Assembly: GCA_964461135.1 (NCBI GenBank)
Contig: CAYWTB010000050.1
Location: 1-32,497, forward strand
Direction: 5' to 3'
Length of the DNA: 32,497 nt
DNA from: RQOF01 sp964461135
Lineage (GTDB): Bacteria > Calditrichota > Calditrichia > RBG-13-44-9
Both the position numbers and the translations under genes were made by a program. Shown here in pieces: positions 7,871-14,553 of the stretch. The notes under the pieces were generated by a model that saw nothing but the letters and a program-made list of their open reading frames with translations, did no database searches and was not told the DNA's origin. Each line of letters opens with the position of its first letter. Within the stretch, counting starts at the first letter, position 1.

Positions 7871-8962
7871 TTATTTCTCTTTTTGTTTCGTACGAATCGC
7901 CTGCCAGCTTACCAGGACAAGTGTTACAGCCGTAATGGGTATTATAAATAATTTGAATACCATTCCGAACATTGGTATCATCTCGTGGCTGGACGATTTC
8001 AAAATTAAAAAGAGGGTATAGGCAATATAATATCCAAAAAAGAGCAAACCTTCCCAGCGGGAAATGATCCCGCCGGTGAAGAATATGGGAAGGCAGGCCA
8101 GCGCAACCACAATCATCACAGGTATATCAAATTTGAGTGCTTCCGAAGAGACCGGTATTCCTCCACCGGTTAACAGGCTTGCCAGACCCAGCACCGCCAG
8201 GATATTGAAGATATTGCTACCCACCACGTTTCCTACTGCGAGATCCCGTTCTCCCTTAATGCTGGCAGCAATGGATGTAGCGACTTCCGGCAGAGAAGTA
8301 CCCGCTGCAATAATGGTTAATCCTATAACCAGTTCACTGATTCCAAATATCTGCGCCAAAGCTACGGATCCTTTAATTAATAAATCCGATCCCAATATCA
8401 GCAAAACAAGGCCCACTGAAATGAATAGCATATTAGAGATCCCTTGTGAAGCCGGTTTATTTCTCCCAGCCGAATACTTGCGGGAGAATTCATCAAGCGC
8501 AACTTTTTTTTCCTTATGTGCCTGGATTATTAAGAACAGGGTATACCCGAGTGCTCCCAGAAAAAGCAATCCACCTTCCCACTGGCTTATATTGCCGTTA
8601 AGCCCGAAAAGGAGTAGGAGGATCGATACGCAGATCATAACAGGGACATCCAGTTTAATAAGTTGCCGGGATACAACCAGTGGCCGGACAAGAGCAGATA
8701 TACCCAGGATGAACAACACATTGAAAATGTTACTGCCTATCACGTTTCCTAAAGCAATATCTCCCTTACCTGCCAGACCGGACCGGATACTTACTGCCAG
8801 TTCCGGCGAGCTTGTTCCATAGGCCACAATTGTCAGACCAATAATCAGGGGTTTAATACCCAAATATGCCGCCAGCCGGGATGCACCCCGTACCAGGCCT
8901 TCCGCTCCCAGTATAAGCAGCAGTAATCCGCCTGTTAGTTGTAATATCAGTGCACCACTCAC
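7871..8962 (-). CDS. Na+/Ca2+ exchanger-family (CaCA, YrbG-type) antiporter
   Basis: This 363-aa integral membrane protein is built from two homologous halves. Each carries the alpha-repeat signature: GTSSPELAVSI in the first half and GTSLPEVATSI in the second, each followed by GNV(I/V)GSNIFN. Both ion-binding glutamates are present. About ten hydrophobic segments are visible, plus an extra C-terminal one with a basic tail. Family members exchange calcium or another cation for sodium or protons across the inner membrane. Translation starts at GTG (8960-8962), and the stop of the preceding small gene overlaps it as GTGA, so it is coupled to the kamA operon. Its presence there hints at a link to ionic or osmotic conditions, but that is only context. 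Confidence 0.92.
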   Translation of the reverse strand: MSGALILQLTGGLLLLILGAEGLVRGASRLAAYLGIKPLIIGLTIVAYGTSSPELAVSIRSGLAGKGDIALGNVIGSNIFNVLFILGISALVRPLVVSRQLIKLDVPVMICVSILLLLFGLNGNISQWEGGLLFLGALGYTLFLIIQAHKEKKVALDEFSRKYSAGRNKPASQGISNMLFISVGLVLLILGSDLLIKGSVALAQIFGISELVIGLTIIAAGTSLPEVATSIAASIKGERDLAVGNVVGSNIFNILAVLGLASLLTGGGIPVSSEALKFDIPVMIVVALACLPIFFTGGIISRWEGLLFFGYYIAYTLFLILKSSSHEMIPMFGMVFKLFIIPITAVTLVLVSWQAIRTKQKEK

Positions 8963-9180
8963 GCTCCGGCACCTGCCATGATATCAGTGAAAGAACGATA
9001 ATATTTCAGTTGAGACAAAATGTGATAAACTCCAAAATCAAACAATACATTTCCTGCAATGAGCCGGTACCTTAATACCTGTTCCTCAGTTCCTTCTAAA
9101 ACAGTAGTCCTTTCCCGGGAATACCGGAAGGCGTTCATAAAATATCGCAGGATAAAACGTTCGGCTATATATAAAGTCAA
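8959..9180 (-). CDS. Small hypothetical protein coupled between kamA and the antiporter
   Basis: This 73-aa frame starts at TTG (9178-9180), overlapping the kamA stop as TTGA, and its stop overlaps the GTG of the antiporter as GTGA. Overlaps at both ends are typical of a genuine, translationally coupled operon member. An internal ATG at 9136-9138 would give 59 residues. The product is basic and aromatic-rich, with no signal peptide, cysteine pair or motif I recognise and no clear membrane helix. Its function is unknown. It might be a small accessory partner of KamA or of the exchanger. The main doubt is the weak start. Confidence 0.5.
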   Translation of the reverse strand: MTLYIAERFILRYFMNAFRYSRERTTVLEGTEEQVLRYRLIAGNVLFDFGVYHILSQLKYYRSFTDIMAGAGA

Positions 9181-10286
9181 TTTTCGCTGACGGAATATTC
9201 GCCAACCTCCGTGTCTTCTATTTCTTCTACGGTAAGCTGACCATTGTCAGAGGGCTGCCGATATCGGTATATCTTTCCGGCATAATTACGGAGTATAACT
9301 TCTTCCTCCGATATTTTCAGTACATATTGCGGTAGCAGTGGAATTTTGCCACCACCACCGGGAGCATCGATTACAAAGTGAGGTACTGCCAGCCCTGACG
9401 TCCAGCCTCTCAGTGCTTTGATAATTTCAAGTCCTTTTTCCACCCGGGTTCTGAAATGCTCAGTACCGAAAACCATATCCGCCTGATAAATATAATACGG
9501 ACGCACTCTGGCCTGCAGTAGTTTCTGCATCAGTTTTTTCATGACCTCCGGTTCATCATTCACCCCTTTGAGCAATACAGTCTGATTTCCCAGGGGAATT
9601 CCGGCATTGGCCAGACGTCCCAGGGCTTTCATTGCCCGCGGGGTCAACTCGTCCGGATGATTGAAATGGACATTCATGTAGAGAGGATGATACTTCTTCA
9701 GGATTTTTACTAATTTGGCAGTAATTCTGTGGGGAAGGAAACAGGGAACTCGTGTTCCTATTCTGATAATTTCGATATGCGGAATCCGCCTCAGCTTCTG
9801 TAATATGTATTCAATCTGATCATCTCCCAGAAGCAGCGGATCTCCTCCGGAAAGTATCACATCGCGAATTTCGCTGTGTTTCTCTATATAGTCAATTCCT
9901 TCATCCACGAATTTGCGGTTGATCTTCAGCGGATCACCTACTTTGCGCTTACGCGTGCAGAAACGGCAGTAAGAAGCGCAAACGTGAGACACAAGGAAAA
10001 GGCAGCGATCCGGATAGCGGTGGACAATATTGTTAACAGGTGAATCTTTATCTTCCGCCAATGGATCTTCAAACAGGCCATGGTCGGTTAATTCCCGGGT
10101 ATCCGGGACTACCTGTTTATAAATAGGATCTCCTTTTTCCTTTATTAGCGACAGATAATAGGGTGTAATCCTGATATTGAATGTCTTTTCCAGATTTTCC
10201 AGTTCTTCAGCCGGAATATTAAATCGTTGCGCTATTTCTCTGGCTTTAGTTATACTCTGCTGCAGCTGCCGCCGCCAACTATCCAT
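9177..10286 (-). CDS. kamA: Lysine 2,3-aminomutase (radical SAM, KamA/AblA family)
   Basis: This 369-aa enzyme should convert L-lysine to beta-lysine using a [4Fe-4S] cluster, S-adenosylmethionine and PLP. The radical SAM motif is C103-x3-C107-x2-C110, the PLP lysine is K314 in DAPGGGGK, and the SAM-binding SGGDP is at 146-150. Aspartates D270 and D307 occupy the positions of D293 and D330 of the clostridial enzyme, which hold the substrate's amino group, so lysine rather than glutamate is the expected substrate. It is shorter than clostridial KamA (416 aa) and close to EpmB in size. GGAGG lies about 12 nt before the ATG, which overlaps the upstream GNAT gene by 8 bp. No kamDE, kce or kdd fermentation gene and no epmA or efp is in the window. 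Instead the neighbours are ATP-grasp ligases and acetyltransferases, which points to biosynthetic use of beta-lysine. Confidence 0.92.
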   Translation of the reverse strand: MDSWRRQLQQSITKAREIAQRFNIPAEELENLEKTFNIRITPYYLSLIKEKGDPIYKQVVPDTRELTDHGLFEDPLAEDKDSPVNNIVHRYPDRCLFLVSHVCASYCRFCTRKRKVGDPLKINRKFVDEGIDYIEKHSEIRDVILSGGDPLLLGDDQIEYILQKLRRIPHIEIIRIGTRVPCFLPHRITAKLVKILKKYHPLYMNVHFNHPDELTPRAMKALGRLANAGIPLGNQTVLLKGVNDEPEVMKKLMQKLLQARVRPYYIYQADMVFGTEHFRTRVEKGLEIIKALRGWTSGLAVPHFVIDAPGGGGKIPLLPQYVLKISEEEVILRNYAGKIYRYRQPSDNGQLTVEEIEDTEVGEYSVSEN

Positions 10287-10791
10287 TTTCTTTTTTTCCT
10301 CCGTTGTGATTTTGATTAAATCGTTTTGTAAATATCAAACGATCATCCCCCGAGCGGTAAAAATCTTTGATACGGGCTTCCAGATAATAATTATTCTTCA
10401 AATAAAACTGCTGAGTCAGCATGTATTTCTGCTGAGAGGATGTTTCAATGACAATCATTCTGCCCTGCAGACTCCTGACCTCTTCTTCGGTGAAGTAAAG
10501 AAGCTGCTTACCTATTCCTTTTTTCTGCACGTCGGGAGCTACTGCAATCCAGTACAGATCATAAGTTCCCTCAGTGGCAGGCGTAGGTCCAAAACAGACA
10601 TATCCTGCCACCTCATTCCCCTCTGTAGTTGCAACATAGATGATGTAATCTTTCTGGTCTTTGTTAAACAGATATACATCAATTAATTCCATGGCAACAT
10701 TTATCTCGGGCATTGTGAACATATCTGTCTGCTGCAAAATTTCATAAATTTCCGCGCGGTCTTTCGGTCGCATTTGTCTGAATCGAACCAT
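10279..10791 (-). CDS. GNAT acetyltransferase, candidate beta-lysine acetyltransferase
   Basis: This GCN5-related acetyltransferase has the acetyl-CoA loop QKKGIGKQLL and the preceding beta strand LYWIAVAPD. I chose the ATG at 10789-10791 (170 aa, starting MVRFRQ), four bases after the stop of the ATP-grasp gene. An ATG at 10816-10818 would add nine residues and overlap that gene by 23 bp. The stop overlaps kamA. A kamA-GNAT pair recalls the archaeal ablA-ablB pair that makes N-epsilon-acetyl-beta-lysine, an osmolyte. AblB is longer (around 270 aa), so this is an analogy of context rather than clear orthology. The acceptor could also be a ligated product of the two ATP-grasp enzymes. Confidence 0.85.
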   Translation of the reverse strand: MVRFRQMRPKDRAEIYEILQQTDMFTMPEINVAMELIDVYLFNKDQKDYIIYVATTEGNEVAGYVCFGPTPATEGTYDLYWIAVAPDVQKKGIGKQLLYFTEEEVRSLQGRMIVIETSSQQKYMLTQQFYLKNNYYLEARIKDFYRSGDDRLIFTKRFNQNHNGGKKENG

Positions 10792-10795
10792 AATA

Positions 10796-11809
10796 TTAAG
10801 CTCTTCTGTTAATGGCATTGTTTAACACCTGAGTAATAAAATCCGGATATGACATACCTGAAGCTTTGACGGCATTAGAAAATCCGGCCCCTACTGAGAT
10901 ATCCGGATTGGGATTATATTCCAGAACGAAGATTCGTTCTCTGGCGTCCACCCTCACATCAACTCTGCCGTAGTCTCGTCCCTGAAGCAGTTTAAATACC
11001 TGCAGGGCAATATCCTTCAGGCGTTCTTCCAGTTCCTTGTTTATTTTAGCCGGGCAGACAGGAGGGGTTTTTTTATACAGGGGATGTTCCGGCAGCCATT
11101 TGGCCTCATAACTGGTAATGTGTGGCTGGCCTGGATCCAACCTCGTAAAATTAATTTCTGAAATGGGCAGGACTTTAGCCGGACTTCCCCCCATTATACT
11201 GATATTAAATTCTCTGCCCTCAATAAACCTTTCCACCAGAACAGGCTGTTTATATTTTTGAATAAGATTATTTACCCGCTTTTTTAAAGCGTCAAAATTA
11301 TAAATCACTGAATCCCGGGTAATTCCCAGGCTGGCATCTTCACTGGCCGGCTTTACGATTAGCGGATATTCCATGAAGGTGTTCTCAGGCAGTTTGTTAA
11401 ATACCTGGTACAGAGGTGTGGGAATTTTCCGCGATTCCAGTAGTTTTTTAGTCAATACTTTATCCTGGGCGAGACCCAGGGTAAGAGGTGTATTTCCCGT
11501 ATAGGGAATATTGAGGAGTTCCCATACTCCTGCCAGATGCATTTCATGAGATGCTTTTCCACGGTAGCCCTCACACAGATTAAAAATTGCATCCGGCTTC
11601 TCATCTGATATTTTCTGCAGATCGGCAGGGAAATTCCGAATGGGTAGAAAAGACGGCACATGACCAGTCTGCTCCACTGCCGCATATACATCTCGCGCTT
11701 CCTGCTTGACGGCGGCTTCGGAGATAACATCCAGCGGATCGGCAGCTGATTCCTGATCCGTTTCATTGTATGCTATAAATACCTTCAATTTTTTTCCTGT
11801 TTTAATCAT
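10796..11809 (-). CDS. D-Ala-D-Ala-ligase-like ATP-grasp enzyme (second of pair)
   Basis: This 337-aa ATP-grasp protein is distantly related to D-alanine-D-alanine ligase. The ATP-binding lysine is K153 in LIVKPASEDAS, the hinge strand is VLVERFIEGREF (190-201), and the magnesium-binding pair is E297-x-N299 in LEYNPNP. The N-terminal substrate domain has NLCEG (77-81) where Ddl enzymes have a histidine-glycine. A SYEAKW motif (233-238) is shared with its neighbour. Such enzymes join a carboxyl group to an amine through an acyl phosphate. The ATG overlaps the upstream paralogue's stop by 4 bp. Two paralogues in tandem suggest two successive ligations or a heteromer. It is unlikely to be the cell-wall Ddl, given the altered substrate pocket and neighbours. 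Confidence 0.87.
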   Translation of the reverse strand: MIKTGKKLKVFIAYNETDQESAADPLDVISEAAVKQEARDVYAAVEQTGHVPSFLPIRNFPADLQKISDEKPDAIFNLCEGYRGKASHEMHLAGVWELLNIPYTGNTPLTLGLAQDKVLTKKLLESRKIPTPLYQVFNKLPENTFMEYPLIVKPASEDASLGITRDSVIYNFDALKKRVNNLIQKYKQPVLVERFIEGREFNISIMGGSPAKVLPISEINFTRLDPGQPHITSYEAKWLPEHPLYKKTPPVCPAKINKELEERLKDIALQVFKLLQGRDYGRVDVRVDARERIFVLEYNPNPDISVGAGFSNAVKASGMSYPDFITQVLNNAINRRA

Positions 11810-12858
11810 GTGATCAGGCCATGACGTTTTGTGGCAATTTCAACCACACGGTTTAACATGCCGGCATAACTGAACCCTGCAGTACGTGCAGCTTTGGGAA
11901 AACAGGAATTGTCTTCCGGATTGGGCAGAATTCCCGGTAGCGGATTAAGTTCCAGGATGTTAGGGATCCCGCTTTCATCAAGGCGTACATCAATTCTGCA
12001 CCAGTCTTTAATCTGTAAAACCTGGTAAGCTTCCCGGACCACTTCTTCGATTCGTTCCTTCAGAACCGGGGTTATCCGGGCGGGACATTGAAAGATCTCA
12101 AGGGGATTGTCTCGCTTATCCCAGATCCATTTGGCTTCATAAGAATATATGGGTTGAGCTCCCTCCGGAAGGGTGGCATAGTTAATAGATACAATTGGTA
12201 AAACCTCAATTTCATCGCCGTTACCCCACACAGCAATCGTATATTCATCCCCTTTCAGGAATTTTTCAAGAATCACCGGTTGATTGTATTTAAGCAGATT
12301 TTCCCTGATCTTCTTTCGCGCCATCTGTAGATTATCAACTACTGAATCATTAAATATCCCTTTGGAGCTTCCTTCCGATACCGGTTTAACAATGGCCGGA
12401 AATTCAAAATTCTGTAAGTATACTTCTTCCAGAGGGTAGAAAACTTTAAACGTCGCATTTGGAATGAGATAATAACTCAGAATTTCTTTGGCTCGTGCTT
12501 TATTCAAACAGATGGATAAGGTTAGAGGGTCGGATCCGGTATAGGGTATATTATGCTTTTCACATAACATGGGAACATAGGATTCCCGAAAATCGCCAAA
12601 CATTCCTTCGGCAATATTAAAAACCAGGTCGGGATAAAATTTTTCAAAAGTATGGCTCATTAATTCATTGGCTTCCATACCGATCACATTATGACCTTTG
12701 CTGCGCAATGCTTCTATAATTGCCTTAATGGTTTCCGGGGAATCGCCTTCCGCAAAAAAATCACGCGGAATTTCCTCCTCCGGGACATTCCTCCCCTCTC
12801 TTTTCTTATATTCTTCCAGCAGACCTTCTTTACTGCTGTATGCCAGTATAATTTTCAT
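11806..12858 (-). CDS. D-Ala-D-Ala-ligase-like ATP-grasp enzyme (first of pair)
   Basis: This 350-aa ATP-grasp protein is the first gene of the kamA operon. K158 in AIVKPVSEGSSKG is the nucleotide lysine, VILEKFLKGDEY (195-206) is the hinge, and E303-x-N305 in LELNPLPGI binds magnesium. NIAEG at 81-85 replaces the usual Ddl motif, while PYTGSDPLTL (105-114) is retained. The SYEAKW motif at 239-244 is shared with the next gene, so the two are paralogues but well diverged. The reaction is ATP-dependent amide bond formation between amino-acid-like substrates. Beta-lysine is a reasonable candidate for one of them because kamA is in the same operon. No strong Shine-Dalgarno precedes the ATG. A sigma-54-like promoter lies about 100 bp upstream. 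Confidence 0.88.
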   Translation of the reverse strand: MKIILAYSSKEGLLEEYKKREGRNVPEEEIPRDFFAEGDSPETIKAIIEALRSKGHNVIGMEANELMSHTFEKFYPDLVFNIAEGMFGDFRESYVPMLCEKHNIPYTGSDPLTLSICLNKARAKEILSYYLIPNATFKVFYPLEEVYLQNFEFPAIVKPVSEGSSKGIFNDSVVDNLQMARKKIRENLLKYNQPVILEKFLKGDEYTIAVWGNGDEIEVLPIVSINYATLPEGAQPIYSYEAKWIWDKRDNPLEIFQCPARITPVLKERIEEVVREAYQVLQIKDWCRIDVRLDESGIPNILELNPLPGILPNPEDNSCFPKAARTAGFSYAGMLNRVVEIATKRHGLIT

Positions 12859-12957
12859 AACCTATCATCGCCGTCATTAAATATTTTAACGTGTGGTGGC
12901 TAATTTTTTTGAATCTATCCAAAATTTATATATCTGATCAAATTTTTAGTATTAACT

Positions 12958-12972
12958 ACAAGGATTGTGCCA
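12958..12972 (-). promoter_or_regulatory. Sigma-54-like -24/-12 promoter ahead of the ATP-grasp/kamA operon
   Basis: On the minus strand this site reads TGGCAC, five bases, then TTGT. That matches the sigma-54 pattern TGGCAC-N5-TTGC except that the last base is T instead of C. The GG is intact and spacing is correct. Transcription would start about 88 nt before the ATP-grasp ATG. The adjacent upstream gene encodes an NtrC-type sigma-54 activator, which raises the prior, but the mismatch at a conserved -12 position keeps this tentative. Confidence 0.45.
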
Positions 12973-13150
12973 GAATTGGAATATTATCATAATACCATTA
13001 ATAACAATTATTTACAACGTCACTATTTTAGCGGGTATTGATAAGATTTTTATCCGATTATCATATTGAAAATATGTATAAAAATATAAGGGAAATTCTT
13101 CTCATTTTGAGAAAAAGGGAGAGTACAGATAGGATTTTAATTCCAATTTG

Positions 13151-13192
13151 AGAAATTTAACCCGAAAGGTACGGGTACTGACCGCAATTTCT
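13151..13192 (-). terminator. Nested hairpin downstream of the NtrC-type gene
   Basis: AGAAATT (13151-13157) pairs with AATTTCT (13186-13192), enclosing ACCCG/CGGGT (13160-13164 and 13172-13176). The structure begins 8 bp after the stop codon, where a terminator or RNA-stabilising element would sit. It has no T-tract, so a standard intrinsic terminator is not supported. Confidence 0.3.
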
Positions 13193-13200
13193 TAAAGATA

Positions 13201-14553
13201 TTACTCCAGATTATATTCTTTAATCTTTCTGTATAGGGTTGCCAGTCCTATTTGCAGGATTTTAGCGACCTTTTGTTTATCATCATTATAATAATATAAG
13301 GCTCTTTCGATATAAGATTTTTCAACCTCTGCCAGTGACATACCAATTTCAAAATTCAGATCGCTCTGGTTCGTCTCGATTCCGGTTGCCAGTACCGGAA
13401 AATGAAATAACTGAAGCATATCTTCCTGGCTGAGGACTACCGCTCTTTCAATCATATTTTCCAGTTCCCGTATATTCCCTTTCCACGAATAGACCATCAT
13501 TGCTTTTAATACCTTGGGGGTAATTCCCTGAATGTTCTTTGAATTCAATTGATTATACTTTTCAATGAAATGCTGAACCAGAAAGGGAATGTCATCCAGT
13601 CGTTCACGTAATGCCGGAAGTTCTATCTGTATAACATTCAGACGGTAATACAGGTCTTCCCTGAATCTACCCTCCTTTACCCGGCTTTGCAGATCTACAT
13701 TAGTGGCTGCAATAAATCTGACATCCGCCTTTAAAGTGATAGTGGAACCCAACCTCTCGAACTCATTATTCTGAAGTACTCGTAAAAGCTTTATCTGCAT
13801 GGGCTGAGTCAGTTCACCCACTTCATCCAGAAAGAGGGTTCCCCCTTCCGCCGCTTCAATCTTTCCCTTCCGTTGTTTTATGGCGCCGGTAAAAGCACCC
13901 CGTTCATGTCCGAATAATTCTGCCTCAAGCAAAGTCTCCGGAATGGCTCCGCAGTTTATCTTTATCAGAGGTTTACTGGAACGCGGACTGGAAGAATGGA
14001 TATAATCAGCTGCCACCTCTTTGCCGGTACCCGTTTCGCCGGTTATCAGGACGGTACTTCGCGAGGGAGCTATCTGCTTCATTACCTCCAGCACCTTACG
14101 GAACTTTGAATTCATTCCGATTAACTGCTGAAATCCCTTTTCTTTTTTCAGAATTTGTTTCAGCTGTTCATTCTCGCGGCGCAGCTGAAGAGTCTCATCA
14201 ATCCGGCTCAGCAGTCTTTTAAGGTCCGAGAAACGGAATGGTTTCACGATATAATCATAGGCCCCGCTGCGAATCGCCTCCACCGCAGATTCAACCGTTC
14301 CGTAGGCAGTAATGATGATGACATATGGAGGAAGCTGATTTTCCCGGATATAATTCAGGATATCGAGTCCCGTTCCATCTTTCAATTTCAAATCGGTTAC
14401 CACAACATCCAATTCATGGGATTTGAGCATATTAATAGCTTCAGCATAGGACATCACGCTGTGCAGTTTTGCAACATTCTCCTGCAAACCCATTTCGAGA
14501 GCTTTCAAAGTATCCGGCTCATCGTCCACTATCATCAGGCGCAGATCATACAT
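13201..14553 (-). CDS. NtrC-family sigma-54-dependent response regulator
   Basis: This 450-aa protein has the standard three-part layout. A receiver domain has phospho-acceptor D54 and the acidic pair D10-D11. A sigma-54 AAA+ domain has Walker A GETGTGKE (172-179), the sigma-54-contacting GAFTGA (219-224) and Walker B FLDE (241-244). A Fis-type helix-turn-helix stands at the C terminus (about 410-450, QKVAKILQIGLATLYRKI). It activates sigma-54 promoters when phosphorylated. Its ATG overlaps the end of the histidine kinase gene by 8 bp, making them a cognate pair. The sigma-54-like site in front of the next operon is a natural candidate target, as inferred from position. All catalytic motifs appear intact. 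Confidence 0.95.
   Translation of the reverse strand: MYDLRLMIVDDEPDTLKALEMGLQENVAKLHSVMSYAEAINMLKSHELDVVVTDLKLKDGTGLDILNYIRENQLPPYVIIITAYGTVESAVEAIRSGAYDYIVKPFRFSDLKRLLSRIDETLQLRRENEQLKQILKKEKGFQQLIGMNSKFRKVLEVMKQIAPSRSTVLITGETGTGKEVAADYIHSSSPRSSKPLIKINCGAIPETLLEAELFGHERGAFTGAIKQRKGKIEAAEGGTLFLDEVGELTQPMQIKLLRVLQNNEFERLGSTITLKADVRFIAATNVDLQSRVKEGRFREDLYYRLNVIQIELPALRERLDDIPFLVQHFIEKYNQLNSKNIQGITPKVLKAMMVYSWKGNIRELENMIERAVVLSQEDMLQLFHFPVLATGIETNQSDLNFEIGMSLAEVEKSYIERALYYYNDDKQKVAKILQIGLATLYRKIKEYNLE

Larger units (their letters stand above)
12859..13200. other. Intergenic region ahead of the ATP-grasp/kamA operon
   Basis: This 342-bp AT-rich spacer lies between the NtrC-type gene and the first ATP-grasp gene. 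It holds the sigma-54-like site at 12958-12972, a TTCTCA/TGAGAA hairpin near 13100 and the nested hairpin right after the NtrC-type stop. I see no coding sequence or RNA gene in it. Confidence 0.6.

Noticed and set aside
8064..8822. A 252-codon plus-strand reading frame
   Set aside because: It is antisense to the exchanger gene, whose motifs are convincing. The plus-strand product is rich in Pro, Ser, Thr and Ile with no domain, which is typical of a shadow frame opposite a membrane protein gene.
9177..10286. EpmB (EF-P lysine mutase) or the lysine fermentation pathway
   Set aside because: Neither epmA nor efp, and none of the kamDE/kdd/kce/kal genes, is in the window. The motif around the cysteines is closer to KamA.
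10796..12858. Calling the ATP-grasp pair D-alanine-D-alanine ligases for cell-wall synthesis
   Set aside because: The substrate-side motifs differ (NIAEG and NLCEG), the genes are paired in an operon with kamA, and no mur or fts gene is nearby.
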